This document shows, one piece after another, positions 10,965 through 21,589 of a stretch of DNA of 64,000 nucleotides. The stretch is from Cordylochernes scorpioides (lineage: Eukaryota > Arthropoda > Arachnida > Pseudoscorpiones > Chernetidae). The position numbers and the translations under genes were made by a program. The notes below the pieces were generated by a model, which saw only the letters and a list, made by a program, of their open reading frames with translations, did not search any database and was not told the DNA's origin. Each line of letters starts with the position of its first letter. Position 1 is the stretch's first letter. The DNA is taken from contig CP092863.1 in assembly GCA_030710605.1 (NCBI GenBank), positions 141,740,896 to 141,804,895 on the forward strand, read 5' to 3'.

Positions 10965-11083
10965 ATATCTTGGTCCACCTACATGGACAAAGAAGAGAGG
11001 TGATTGGAATCAACGGGACAGCTTCAGCCTGGATTCCTGTACCTCGCGAATGGACATCTGTGGAAACCATGGTGATGGATCAG
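10965..11083 (+). CDS. Aquaglyceroporin exon: extracellular loop C
   Basis: Acceptor TTCCAG ends at 10964 and donor GTAAAC begins at 11084. Frame is fixed by the neighbours: two leading bases complete the Asp codon from the exon ending at 3364, and it ends in phase 0. The translation opens ILVHLHGQRREVIG, continues INGTASAWIPVPREWTSVET, and ends MVMDQ. The N-G-T-A..PREW..V block aligns with the NGTAGIFATYP..W segment of loop C, and the closing DQ matches the conserved DQ/DE that starts helix 4. The FATYP motif is altered (IPVP), so this is a divergent paralogue or species-specific loop. A possible N-glycosylation site is the NGT. Confidence 0.75.
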
Positions 11084-11559
11084 GTAAACTTTCGTTTCTT
11101 TAAAACATATCTAGGTTAACTTATAAAGGAATTGATATATATTCATAATTAGATATGATTTAGATGGAAATATTTTGTAGGGAGGTTACTTAATTTATAT
11201 AATATTTATATATAATTGTCGCATACCGCGAGATATTTGCATAGTATTGTTTTGTTTTGCATATTTTTACATTTTGTTTCTTTTGAAAGGATGATATATT
11301 TGCATGTCCGCGAGAAGCGCGATGTATATATATAGGTAGGAAAAGTAATAAAGTTAGAGTTTATTTTGTCTGAAATCTTCTCATGTCTCGTAAAACTCGT
11401 TCTTTTAAAATAGAACTCCACAATAATAATATATACACCAGACCTTTATACACCATAATATACACCTGACCTTTTTATTTTTTTTTTCTATTGGTTTTTC
11501 ATGGCTTAAGCGTATTTACGCAAGTTTGGCCTTAAATACCCATTTCTTGGTTTCTCAAG

Positions 11560-11790
11560 AAGCCACTGGGACCAAGTGGTACAGTGGAGTAGGCACTCCA
11601 CGCTGATGAGCGCCAACAGCGCGAAACGCGTTCGTGGATGGCTTTTCTTGATTTATCAAGAAATTGGGTTGGCCAAATATCAGGGAACAGGCTAAATCAA
11701 TGTTTAGTTGATTTCTGTTCCACCAGATGGCGCTCTGCCTTCTGAAAAGCACATGTGCTCCTGGTCAGGATATGCCTTTTTATTTTTAAT
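11560..11790 (+). mobile_element. Hammerhead-bearing retroelement, family A
   Basis: The non-coding unit begins near AGAAGCCACTGGGACC and contains a complete type I hammerhead (11597-11638). It continues through a small inverted repeat (TTGATTTATCAAGAA), TTGGCCAAATATCAGGGAAC and CCACCAGATGGCGCTCTGCC, and ends GTCAGGATATGCC. Other copies are at 15602-15895 (-), 24105-24350 (-) and 38431-38585 (+). Partial copies are at 21455, 38810, 46095 and 53620. There is no ORF, so any retrotransposition would be in trans. Confidence 0.75.
11597..11638 (+). ncRNA. Type I hammerhead ribozyme, family A (best copy)
   Basis: Order: TCCACG (helix I 5') - CTGATGA core - GCGC CAACA GCGC (helix II) - GAAA core - CGCG with T (very short helix III) - T - CGTGGA (helix I 3'). 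TCCACG pairs perfectly with CGTGGA. Predicted self-cleavage is between 11632 and 11633 (after GTT). All core residues known to be needed for hammerheads are present. The architecture matches the minimal type I hammerheads reported in schistosome, cave-cricket and metazoan retrozyme repeats. Confidence 0.88.
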
Positions 11791-11863
11791 ATTATATATA
11801 TAAATTAATAATTAATAATAATAATAATAAAAAAAGAAATTGGGACCCTTTTTATTCTTATTA

Positions 11864-12345
11864 CTAGCGGATGTGTACCCGGCTTCGCCCGGGTTTTATC
11901 CGAGTGAAAGTTTGCCTAACGAATATTATATATTATGAAGTATAATAAACACTGTTAAAGATTAGTTTTAATTATTAATCAAGATTGTGTGTGAATATGT
12001 GAGAAAGATGTAATATCGTTGTTGTTTTCTTGGCCGACTGTTTTACATATGGTGTTATATTAAAATTGCTTGTTTTGAATATTTTTTTAGATTGAGTTCA
12101 ATGAATTGCTGATTTTTTTTTTTTTGTATTTATATATAAATAAAATTAACTCTGTTGATTTTTTTTGTATTTAATCGATAACAGTGAAGTTACGCATGTT
12201 AAAGTTAGGAAAAATATTTTGATGTTAAGCAAAACCTGCTCCATCTCGTTTTACATAAATGTTGAAAATTTGGTCGAAATTGATGCATTGTAACGAAAGT
12301 TTTTAGTGAACAACACTTATGAAATTTGCATTTTATTAATATAGA
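11864..12345 (-). mobile_element. Non-autonomous Helitron-like element
   Basis: In the - strand it starts TCTATATTAATAAAATG and ends with a CCCGGGCGAAGCCGGG hairpin about 12 bases before CTAG. These are Helitron 5'-TC and 3'-hairpin-CTAG termini. It is inserted between A (11863) and T (12346), the usual Helitron site. It has no Rep/helicase. A near-identical copy is at 29455-29931. Confidence 0.88.
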
Positions 12346-12434
12346 TTATTTTGTTAACTTTGAAACACCAGTGTATTTGGATGAAACATAAGAATTATAT
12401 GAAGCATCCACCGTAAAGATGGTTTTGTGTCCAG

Positions 12435-12643
12435 GGCCTATGCACATGCTTCTGTGTGTTCATCTGTCTTGTACTTGGGGACATGGGGGCCCCACCCTTT
12501 GTTCCCCCCATCTATGTGGGGCTGTCTGTCACTGCCATGGTGTACGGCTACAATGTCAACTGTATGTCCCCTATGAATCCTGCTAGAGATCTAGGAGCCC
12601 GAGTCTGTCTATGGATAGTGGGATATGGGACAGAGGTGTTTAG
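12435..12643 (+). CDS. Aquaglyceroporin exon: helices 4-5 and second NPA box
   Basis: Acceptor GTCCAG ends at 12434; donor GTAAGG follows 12643. The exon opens in phase 0 (GLCTCFCVFICLVLGD, helix 4), then a short PPF loop. Helix 5 is VPPIYVGLSVTAMVYGYNVN. Re-entrant loop E is CMSPMNPARDLGARVCLWIV, then GYGTEVF. The Asp after NPAR is the hallmark separating glycerol-transporting aquaglyceroporins from water-only aquaporins, and the Arg of the selectivity filter is present. The exon ends in phase 2 and joins the T at 13785 to give Ser. This is the strongest coding evidence in the window. Confidence 0.97.
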
Positions 12644-12724
12644 GTAAGGTCATTTTCCTATATCTCTGCTATGGTGGTTGTGGTGGTGGTATGTAGATAT
12701 GTAACACATTTATATTGCTATATA

Positions 12725-13478
12725 ACAACAACAACAGTAGTAACAAGAAGAAGAACAACAACCTCAACAACAACAGCCACAACCTCAAAAACCACAACCT
12801 CAACAACAACAACAACAACCTCAACAACAGCAGCAACAAGAAGAAGAACAACAACCTCAACAACAAGAAGAACAACAACAACCTCAACAACAGCAGCAAC
12901 AAGAAGAAGAACAACAACCTCAACAACAAGAAGAACAACAACAACCTCAACAACAGCAGCAACAAGAAGAAGAACAACAACCTCAACAACAAGAAGAACA
13001 ACAACAACCTCAACAACAGCAGCAACAAGAAGAAGAACAACAACCTCAACAACAAGAAGAACAACAACAACCTCAACAACAGTAGTAACAAGAAGAAGAA
13101 CAACAACCTCAACAACAACAGCAACAACCTCAACAACAAGAAGAACAACAACAACCTCAACAACAGTAGTAACAAGAAGAAGAACAACAACCTCAACAAC
13201 AACAGCAACAACCTCAAAAACAACAACCTCAACAACAACAACAACAACCTCAAAAACAACAGCAACAACCTCAACAACAAGAAGAACAACAACAACCTCA
13301 ACAACAGCAGGAACAAGAAGAAGAACAACAACCTCAACAACAACAGCAACAACTTCAAAAACAACAACCTCAACAACAAGAAGAACAACAACAACCTCAA
13401 CAACAGCAACAACAACAATCTCAACAACAATATAAACAACAACACTCTCATCAACAACACTCTCAACAACAACAACAA
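12725..13478. repeat. CAA/CTC/AAG trinucleotide minisatellite
   Basis: About 750 bp built almost only from CAA, CCT, AAG and CAG words in register. It includes a 63-bp higher unit (AACAAGAAGAAGAACAACAA, then CCTCAACAACAAGAAG and ACAACAACAACCTCAACAAC) repeated several times between 12840 and 13080. It lies in the aquaporin intron between the NPA exon and the helix 6 exon. Long open frames in several registers on both strands follow from the repeat and are not genes. Confidence 0.97.
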
Positions 13479-13784
13479 GTCTTTTATTGGGGACCTATGT
13501 CCTACACAGGATTCACCCAGGTGTATAATTGCTTAGGAAAGATGATTTAGTTATTTACACGTGATCGTTCATTTACTGCCATCTGATAAAAGCTCATGCT
13601 AGTCGTCAGGATATGTTTAATTTGTTTTTAATATCAACACCTGGCCTTTTAGCGAATTTACGCAAGTTTGGCTTGTCTGTCTCCTTGGAAAAAAATAAAA
13701 ACCATCAAATCACTTTCCAGACTTTCCACTTATAATTTTTGTTCATGGGTGTAACGTAGTGACAGAATTTTGACATGTTGACAG

Positions 13785-13885
13785 TTCAACCAAGTTCACC
13801 TACGTTGGAGCTCTGGCCATGTATGGAGGAGGATTCCTGGCTGCGGGACTGTACACCGTCACCGTGGCCCCGTCAAGTAACTTCG
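13785..13885 (+). CDS. Aquaglyceroporin exon: transmembrane helix 6
   Basis: Acceptor TTGACAG ends at 13784. The first base T completes Ser with AG from 12642-12643. Translation STKFTYVGALAMYGGGFLAA, then GLYTVTVAPSSNF, is a glycine-rich membrane helix in the place of helix 6. The usual HWWWVP motif of vertebrate relatives is absent. Donor GTGGGT at 13886 leaves phase 1, which fits the downstream exon at 14945. If not spliced here, the frame runs 11 more codons to a TGA at 13918-13920, an alternative C-terminus. Confidence 0.8.
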
Positions 13886-13977
13886 GTGGGTGGTCGGACT
13901 ACTTGAACCTTTCAATTTGACTCTATGTTTACCCTATATACATATCTGTTTCTTCTACTACTTTATATATATTGCGA

Positions 13978-14290
13978 GTGTGGTGGTGTCTTGTCCATGG
14001 AGCAGATCAGATCGACCCGTGCACCCTCACGATACCGGCCAACAAAGGTGCCTTGTCCGTATGGATGTCCTCTTTTGGATTTATATCTGCCATATAGAGT
14101 GTTGCTCCATGGAAAGGGAGGTGCCATTGCCCCGTTAGTCAGCCACATTTCAGAGTTCACTGTTCACGGTTACCGTAGCGGCTCACGACACCGTACTACA
14201 GGGCAGTCCCTTACTTGTGCTGCTTCTCCCGCCCGCCATGTAGAGGACTTCTGGGCGGGTATATATTGCGAGTCAAAGAGATATTTATAA
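13978..14290. repeat. Intron segment with dispersed repeat
   Basis: 13978-14070 repeats 3741-3840 (TTGTCCATGGAGCAGATCAG, ACCGGCCAAC, GGTGCCTTGTCCGTATGG). The following 200 bp, with a TTCACGGTTACCGTAGCGGC segment and a CCCGCCCGCC patch, is GC-richer than its surroundings. I do not recognise it. Confidence 0.55.
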
Positions 14291-14324
14291 TATTTTATTA
14301 TTTAAAATGAGTATAGAGGTATAT

Positions 14325-14600
14325 TGACTTTTTGCTTAGACTTGGCAGATTGTCAAGATTACATTTGATCCCGTGTGGATCTCATGGAATAAAGTCCGCC
14401 CTAGGCTGACGAGGGCCATTAGCCCGAAACCATGGTCTATAGGTGGACGCTTTTCAGTTTACCAAAGCTGGTGTTGTGGCTTTGTCACCGACCCGAGGCC
14501 GCTAGTTTGCGGCGACGGTCAATAGATGGCGTCTGGTTTTGACGGGAGAGGCGACCCTTGTCTTTTTAGATTCCTTAATTTTGTTCATGAGTGTATATAG
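14325..14600 (+). mobile_element. Hammerhead-bearing retroelement, family B
   Basis: Non-coding unit: lead-in GTGGATCTCATGGAATAAAG, hammerhead at 14394-14448, then CAGTTTACCAAAGCTGGTGT, TGTCACCGACCCGAGGCCGC and ATAGATGGCGTCTGGTTTTG, ending near a GGTGACC-like tail. Copies: 32120-32400, 34290-34560, 44165-44405 (-), 58140-58345 and 58440-58700; partial at 35870-36055, 46740-46860 (-) and 57580-57680. Confidence 0.8.
14394..14448 (+). ncRNA. Type I hammerhead ribozyme, family B
   Basis: GTCCGCCCTAGG (helix I 5') - CTGACGA - GGGCCATTAGCCC (helix II GGGC/GCCC) - GAAA - CCATGG (tiny helix III) - TC - TATAGGTGGAC (helix I 3'). Predicted cleavage is between 14437 and 14438. Helix I has mismatches in this copy but is nearly perfect at 44326-44390. 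Confidence 0.82.
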
Positions 14601-14940
14601 CTTTCATTGGTGACTCCGATCACCGAAAAGGATCCATTTGATATGAATTTGCCACGGGGATCTACAGCTTGTGTCGATAAAAAATCTCTTTTCTCTCCCA
14701 AAAGTTCGAAAAACTTGAAAGAAAATTGAAATACCAATATTATTTTCCGTTATGTATAATGTCTTTGTATTATATATAAAGTAATTGTATTATGTATTCG
14801 CAGTAATAATAGTATTCTCCAATTATTAAGAGAAACAATGTTTTAAGAAAAACACGAACTTTTCGGACAACCTATTAATAAAGAAATGAAATACAAAGAA
14901 TTTATTTATGAAATATTTATCATTAACTTCCTTTGGTGTT
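14601..14940. other. Aquaporin intron, AT-rich
   Basis: Mostly AT-rich. 14685-14885 contains AAAAGTTCGAAAAACTTG, a TATGTATAATGTCTTTG segment and AAAACACGAACTTTTCGGAC, which recur at 37450-37625, 44520-44600 and 51730-51850. The ends look like inverted copies of each other, suggesting a short MITE of unknown family. Confidence 0.5.
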
Positions 14941-14944
14941 GTAG

Positions 14945-15114
14945 GGTGCGGCTGTACGAGGGCGGCTTCACAAAGTTGGACCCTGGAGTCAGATCTAGCA
15001 ACGAAGAGCAATCCCATTCCTACAATCAGTCTATCTACATTCCACAATGGGGATCTACCACGTAAGATCCATCACAGTTATCAACAAACTCAGTTCTGTA
15101 GCTCTATTAGCTGA
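14945..15114 (+). CDS. Probable aquaglyceroporin last exon: cytosolic tail
   Basis: The acceptor GTTGTAG ends at 14944. The two leading bases fit the phase-1 donor at 13885, and the joined frame stays open for about 56 codons to a TGA at 15112-15114. The residues are polar and Ser/Thr-rich (CGCTRAASQSWTLESDLATK, then SNPIPTISLSTFHNGDLPRK), as expected of an unstructured C-terminal tail. There is no domain to confirm it; support is the splice phase, frame length and composition. The alternative is termination at 13920 in the previous exon. Confidence 0.55.
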
Positions 15115-15601
15115 ATGTACATCTCTACCTATACATTGTATACAAATTATAACCTTATAACATCTGAGCACAACCAATGGCAATTATATCTTGTGATGAT
15201 ACAAACTCTTGGTTATATTGGCAAAGTTGGAATATAATCATCTTTGAACATCTAGCTGTATATAAATGTGTATAAATGAAACTTAAGTATTGTGTATTTA
15301 TTTATTATATCTTGCATCAAAACGAATTGAGACCTCCACTAACATAAACTCTCAAGTCATATATATACTTGTATAATCATTTTTTTTGTGATTTCTATCA
15401 GTAAAATTAAGTTCTTAATTTATCTAAATCAACATTTAATTTAGGGAAATAGAAAGAAAATAGAGAAAATAATGTGATATGAAGTATAAATAATGGAATT
15501 TTTGATATATTATAATTTTTATTAATATAAAGGCTATAACATATATACGGGCTATATATATGTGAGAATATAATTTTTTTAATGAAAAAGTCAGATGTAT
15601 A

Positions 15602-15895
15602 TATTAAAAACAAAAAGGCATATTTTGACCGCGCTCACATGAGCTTTTTAGATGGCAGAGCGACATCTAGTGGGAAAAAAATAAACTAAACGTTTATTTA
15701 ACATCTGTGATATTTGCCTAACCCAATTTCTTGATAAATCAAGAAAAAAACCACCTACGTGCTTCGGGCTGTTGGCCTTCATCAGCGTGGTGAAGGCTGT
15801 ACCTCTACGACAAAAGTTTGGTCCCAGAGGTTTCCTGAGAAATCAAGAAATGGGTATTTAAGGCCAAGTTTGCCTAATATGCTATTCATGTGTGG
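15602..15895 (-). mobile_element. Hammerhead-bearing retroelement, family A
   Basis: The reverse complement shows the same order as 11560-11790: TTTCTCAGGAAACC, a hammerhead, TTGATTTATCAAGAAATTGG and AGATGTCGCTCTGCCATC. More diverged than the first copy. Confidence 0.7.
15751..15792 (-). ncRNA. Hammerhead ribozyme, family A, probably inactive
   Basis: - strand: CACCACG - CTGATGA - AGGCCAACAGCCC - GAAG - CACGTAGGTGG. The second core box is GAAG instead of GAAA, which should abolish catalysis. Helix I can still form. Confidence 0.65.
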
Positions 15896-16030
15896 AAAAT
15901 TAATTTTAAAATATAAAAAGGCGCAACTTCTTGTTTGATATTAACCATCTATCTTTATTTATTTTAGGATATTCATTTGTGCATGTGTATCAACCCTTTA
16001 TTAGTATTTATTATTGTGTATTTGAAGATT

Positions 16031-19000
16031 ATACTCATGGACAAAACACAAGGAAGTTTCATATTTTTGTCACCGGTCGTCTATTTTTTTGAAGGAGACA
16101 ATTTTGTTCACACTTGGTTATCTCGTGTGTCTTCAATAAAGGTCACTGTAATATCTTTCAGAGTTATTGTCTGGATCCCGATATACATATTAAAAGGTAC
16201 AACTTGCTTAAAGTTTTGTTCACGCTTGGTTATCTCGTGTGTCTTCCATAAAGGTCACTGTAATATCTTTCAGAGTTATTGTCTGAATCCCGATATACAT
16301 ATTAAAAGGTACAACTTGCTTAAAGTTTTGTTCACACTTGGTTATCTCGTGTGTCTTCAATAAAGGTCACTGTAATATCTTTCAGAGTTATTGTCTGGAT
16401 CCCGATATACATATTAAAAGGTACAACTTGCTTAAAGTTTTGTTCACACTTGGTTATCTCGTGTGTCTTCAATAAAGGTCACTGTAATATCTTTCAGAGT
16501 TATTGTCTGGATCCCGATATACATATTAAAAGGTACAACTTGCTTAAAGTTTTGTTCACGCTTGGTTATCTCGTGTGTCTTCCATAAAGGTCACTGTAAT
16601 ATCTTTCAGAGTTATTGTCTGAATCCCGATATACATATTAAAAGGTACAACTTGCTTAAAGTTTTGTTCACACTTGGTTATCTCGTGTTTCTTCCATAAA
16701 GGTCACTGTAATATCTTTCAGAGTTATTGTCTGAATCCCGATATACATATTAAAAGGTACAACTTGCTTAAAGTTTTGTTCACACTTGGTTATCTCGTGT
16801 GTCTTCCATAAAGGTCACTGTAATATCTTTCAGAGTTATTGTCTGAATCCCGATATACATATTAAAAGGTACAACTTGCTTAAAGTTTTGTTCACACTTG
16901 GTTATCTCGTGTGTCTTCCATAAAGGTCACTGTAATATCTTTCAGAGTTATTGTCTGAATCCCGATATACATATTAAAAGGTACAACTTGCTTAAAGTTT
17001 TGTTCACATTTGGTTATCTCGTGTGTCTTCCATAAAGGTCACTGTAATATCTTTCAGAGTTATTGTCTGAATCCCGATATACATATTAAAAGGTACAACT
17101 TGCTTAAAGTTTTGTTCACACTTGGTTATCTCGTGTGTCTTCCATAAAGGTCACTGTAATATCTTTCAGAGTTATTGTCTGAATCCCGATATACATATTA
17201 AAAGGTACAACTTGCTTAAAGTTTTGTTCACACTTGGTTATCTCGTGTGTCTTCCATAAAGGTCACTGTAATATCTTTCAGAGTTATTGTCTGAATCCCG
17301 ATATACATATTAAAAGGTACAACTTGCTTAAAGTTTTGATCACACTTGGTTATCTCGTGTGTCTTCCATAAAGGTCACTGTAATATCTTTCAGAGTTATT
17401 GTCTGAATCCCGATATACATATTAAAAGGTACAACTTGCTTAAAGTTTTGTTCACACTTGGTTATCTCGTGTGTCTTCCATAAAGGTCACTGTAATATCT
17501 TTCAGAGTTATTGTCTGAATCCCGATATACATATTAAAAGGTACAACTTGCTTAAAGTTTTGTTCACACTTGGTTATCTCGTGTGTCTTCAATAAAGGTC
17601 ACTGTAATATCTTTCAGAGTTATTGTCTGAATCCCGATATACATATTAAAAGGTACAACTTGCTTAAAGTTTTGTTCACACTTGGTTATCTCGTGTGTCT
17701 TCAATAAAGGTCACTGTAATATCTTTCAGAGTTATTGTCTGAATCCCGATATACATATTAAAAGGTACAACTTGCTTAAAGTTTTGTTCACACTTGGTTA
17801 TCTCGTGTGTCTTCCATAAAGGTCACTGTAATATCTTTCAGAGTTATTGTCTGAATCCCGATATACATATTAAAAGGTACAACTTGCTTAAAGTTTTGTT
17901 CACACTTGGTTATCTCGTGTGTCTTCCATAAAGGTCACTGTAATATCTTTCAGAGTTATTGTCTGAATCCCGATATACATATTAAAAGGTACAACTTGCT
18001 TAAAGTTTTGTTCACACTTGGTTATCTCGTGTGTCTTCCATAAAGGTCACTGTAATATCTTTCAGAGTTATTGTCTGAATCCCGATATACATATTAAAAG
18101 GTACAACTTGCTTAAAGTTTTGTTCACACTTGGTTATCTCGTGTGTCTTCCATAAAGGTCACTGTAATATCTTTCAGAGTTATTGTCTGAATCCCGATAT
18201 ACATATTAAAAGGTACAACTTGCTTAAAGTTTTGTTCACATTTGGTTATCTCGTGTGTCTTCCATAAAGGTCACTGTAATATCTTTCAGAGTTATTGTCT
18301 GAATCCCGATATACATATTAAAAGGTACAACTTGCTTAAAGTTTTGTTCACACTTGGTTATCTCGTGTGTCTTCCATAAAGGTCACTGTAATATCTTTCA
18401 GAGTTATTGTCTGAATCCCGATATACATATTAAAAGGTACAACTTGCTTAAAGTTTTGTTCACACTTGGTTATCTCGTGTGTCTTCCATAAAGGTCACTG
18501 TAATATCTTTCAGAGTTATTGTCTGAATCCCGATATACATATTAAAAGGTACAACTTGCTTAAAGTTTTGATCACACTTGGTTATCTCGTGTGTCTTCCA
18601 TAAAGGTCACTGTAATATCTTTCAGAGTTATTGTCTGAATCCCGATATACATATTAAAAGGTACAACTTGCTTAAAGTTTTGTTCACACTTGGTTATCTC
18701 GTGTGTCTTCCATAAAGGTCACTGTAATATCTTTCAGAGTTATTGTCTGAATCCCGATATACATATTAAAAGGTACAACTTGCTTAAAGTTTTGTTCACA
18801 CTTGGTTATCTCGTGTGTCTTCAATAAAGGTCACTGTAATATCTTTCAGAGTTATTGTCTGAATCCCGATATACATATTAAAAGGTACAACTTGCTTAAA
18901 GTTTTGTTCACACTTGGTTATCTCGTGTGTCTTCAATAAAGGTCACTGTAATATCTTTCAGAGTTATTGTCTGAATCCCGATATACATATTAAAAGGTAC

Positions 19001-19924
19001 AACTTGCTTAAAGTTTTGTTCACACTTGGTTATCTCGTGTGTCTTCCATAAAGGTCACTGTAATATCTTTCAGAGTTATTGTCTGAATCCCGATATACAT
19101 ATTAAAAGGTACAACTTGCTTAAAGTTTTGTTCACACTTGGTTATCTCGTGTGTCTTCCATAAAGGTCACTGTAATATCTTTCAGAGTTATTGTCTGAAT
19201 CTCGATATACATATTAAAAGGTACAACTTGCTTAAAGTTTTGTTCACACTTGGTTATCTCGTGTGTCTTCCATAAAGGTCACTGTAATATCTTTCAGAGT
19301 TATTGTCTGAATCCCGATATACATATTAAAAGGTACAACTTGCTTAAAGTTTTGTTCACACTTGGTTACCTCGTGTGTCTTCCATAAAGGTCACTGTAAT
19401 ATCTTTCAGAGTTATTGTCTGAATCCCGATATACATATTAAAAGGTACAACTTGCTTAAAGTTTTGCTCACACTTGGTTATCTCGTGTGTCTTCCATAAA
19501 GGTCACTGTAATATCTTTCAAAGTTATTGTCTCAATCCCGATATACATATTAAAAGGTACAACTTGCTTAAGTTTTGTTCACACTTGGTTATCTCGTGTG
19601 TCTTCCATAAAGGTCACTGTAATATATTTCAGAGTTATTGTCTCAATCCCGATATACATATTAAAAGGTACAACTTCCTTAAGTTTTGTTCACACTTGGT
19701 TATCTCGTGTGTCTTCCATAAAGGTCACTGTAATATCTTTCAGAGTTATTGTCTCAATCCCGATATACATATTAAAAGGTACAACTTACTTAAAGTTTTG
19801 TTCACACTTGGTTACCTCGTGTGTCTTCCATAAAGGTCACTGTAATATCTTTCAGAGTTATTGTCTGAATCCCGATATACATATTAAAAGGTACAACTTG
19901 CTTAAAGTTTTGTTCATTAGTGTA
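16031..19924. mobile_element. Family M MITE with an internal 112-bp satellite array
   Basis: The left end ATACTCATGGACAAAACACA at 16031 and the right end GTTCATTAGTGTATA near 19924 are the two MITE termini, with the GTCACCGGTCGTC subterminal region just inside the left end. Between them are about 34 tandem copies of a 112-bp unit. Its blocks are ACACTTGGTTATCTCGTGTG, TAAAGGTCACTGTAATATCT, TTCAGAGTTATTGTCTGAAT, CCCGATATACATATTAAAAG and GTACAACTTGCTTAAAGTTT. The array is thus one transposon whose inner segment expanded in place. Confidence 0.95.
16790..19262. repeat. 11-unit higher-order repeat, 1232-bp period
   Basis: Diagnostic variants recur at exactly 1232 bp (11 x 112): CACATTTGG at about 17007 and 18239; TTTTGATCACAC at about 17336 and 18568; CTTCAATAAA (instead of CTTCCATAAA) at 17587 and 18819, and again one unit later in both. 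This shows a block duplication of 11 units. Confidence 0.92.
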
Positions 19925-20165
19925 TATTCATATAACCTTTTTGTCTTGAACCATTTATCTGTTTAAATTTTATTTAGGGCTATTGTTTATAGAATATTTT
20001 TTATTAACTTTAATGATAGGGCACAATTTGGATTGTAGATTATAAACACAAGGTAATAAATAAATAGTGTGTGACGTTTCGGTAACAGCGTTGTCACCGA
20101 AACGTTACACACTATTTATTTATTTAGTCTTATTACCTTGTATTTATTAACTTTATTTTTATTAT
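19925..20165. repeat. Inverted Penelope-type terminus remnant (family C)
   Basis: 20050-20135 is a hairpin: AATAGTGTGTGACGTTTCGG and its reverse complement CCGAAACGTTACACACTATT around a CGTTGTCA centre, then TTTATTTAGTCTTATTACCT. These are the same blocks as 56400-56690, but the CTGAAGA box is lost here. Confidence 0.75.
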
Positions 20166-20420
20166 TTTTGAGGCATAATGTCAACACCACCCAGGAGGTA
20201 CTGCCGTTGGCGCGTTACCCTTTGTTTATAGTGGCGGGTTCCCCAGTAGGCCTATTACCACTCTTCTAACAGAGCTCCAACAACGGGTCGCTCGAATCAG
20301 CCTTCGCCTTTTCAGGCATTACTCGGCCGAGTCCGATTAAATCAGCCCTGCCAGGCTCCTAGACATCCTACCTAGAGTAAAATTATTTTATCTAAAGTGT
20401 CCATTGTTGGAGCGGAGTGA
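20166..20420. other. GC-richer unassigned segment
   Basis: It contains GGCGGGTTCCCCAGTAGGCC and CAGCCTTCGCCTTTTCAGGC, unlike its AT-rich surroundings. It has no open frame and no match to other parts of the window. Possibly a fragment of a repeat whose family is not otherwise represented here. Confidence 0.35.
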
Positions 20421-20619
20421 CCCAGTTTAAATAATTTTAAAAATATATTTTCAGAACTATATTTAAATTTGGGAAATAGAGTATAGTAGAGTGAGATAAT
20501 GAAAAAAATATATGAATAATTTTAATCTTCTATCTGGAATTTGATATAGTGTTTTAAAGATGATTGATTTTTAAATTCAAATAGAAAAACAGCTGAGAAG
20601 ATCAATGAAAAGGATTCTT

Positions 20620-21100
20620 TTATTATGATACATTAGCGCTCCATCTGTTATCAAAATTCGAAACTATTATAGACGTGTATAATTCTTTTTAAAAATAAAC
20701 AATTTCTACTGTCCTTACTGTAATGGGGGAAAAATAAATAATGGGAGGGCCTATATAACAAAAGACACAAATCAATATTTGCGAAAGAGCGATTGCTCGA
20801 AGCATTTATATATTTATAAATGTATGTAATTCCGCTCTCCTCAAAGCTTATGGCCATAGTTCATCTAAAATACCCATTCAAAGAGTATAGCATCAGTATC
20901 ACACTATAAAATATATAACATATTTTAAATGTATAACAGCGGTATGGTAGAATAAACTGGCGAAACCGCTGGGAGGGTTTACTACTGATGAGCCAGGCCC
21001 TCCCATTAATTTTTCCATTGCAGTAATGACAGTAGAAATTGTTTAATTTTAAAAAGAATCATACGTGTCTATAATAGTTTCGAATTTTAAATATAAAAGG
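20620..21100. repeat. Family S elements, two inverted copies
   Basis: 20620-20740 (-) holds the tail of family S (TTTCTACTGTCCTTACTG). 20930-21070 (+) is a fuller copy with AACTGGCGAAACCGCTGGGA, GGGTTTACTACTGATGAGCC and AGGCCCTCCCATTAATTTTT. Family S is a short dispersed repeat with about 13 copies in the window and hammerhead-like boxes in permuted order. Confidence 0.8.
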
Positions 21101-21454
21101 ATTATTATAAAGGAAATGAGCGTATCGTTTTTCTACTTGTGTGTTACTTATTTTTATTCTTTTTTAAATTTCATTTCTGGAATTCACAAAAAGTTTCTAT
21201 AACACCGAAAAATACATTTGACCTTGAATAACAAGGTAACCAAAATGGATGAATATCAAATTTAAGAATTCCAATTAAGACGAAAAATATGCTAGTAATT
21301 TAAATGAATTTCATAGCTTGTGTTTAACACAATCCAATATAATAAAAACAAACTAAAATATTCAATTATTTTTGACTTTTACTTAGAGTAGGCAAGGTAT
21401 ATGCAATTATAACCGTGGCGGATGAGTTGACCAGTTGTTTTGGTCGTTCAGGTA

Positions 21455-21510
21455 TAGCTTGTACTACTCTGACGAGGGCCAGTAGACCGAAACGCGTACG
21501 TGGTTAACTA
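21455..21510 (+). ncRNA. Type I hammerhead ribozyme, family A-like
   Basis: ACTACT - CTGACGA - GGGCCAGTAGACC - GAAA - CGCGTA - CGTGGT. Helix I is ACTAC/GTGGT with G-U pairs; helix II is imperfect (GG..CC). Cleavage would follow GTA at 21498. Only the ribozyme part of the element is recognisable here. Confidence 0.7.
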
Positions 21511-21589
21511 GTGCAGATAAACCATTATTTAAGGGATGGTTATAATAAAATAGAAATATTAACATGTATTTACAATATTTACGTGTATA

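Noticed and set aside
12669..13536. Long open frames on both strands (over 250 codons, Leu-rich or Thr/Asn-rich)
   Set aside because: They come entirely from the CAA/CTC/AAG trinucleotide array, which has no stops in several registers. There is no start context, domain or splice support.
16031..19966. Frames of 78-159 codons repeating the same peptide
   Set aside because: Translation of the 112-bp array. The same peptide appears wherever family M units occur, in either strand.
20930..21070. Family S as a standard type I or III hammerhead
   Set aside because: The boxes are in the wrong order (GAAA before CTGATGA) and the space between them cannot hold both remaining helices. Kept only as a permuted hammerhead-like finding.
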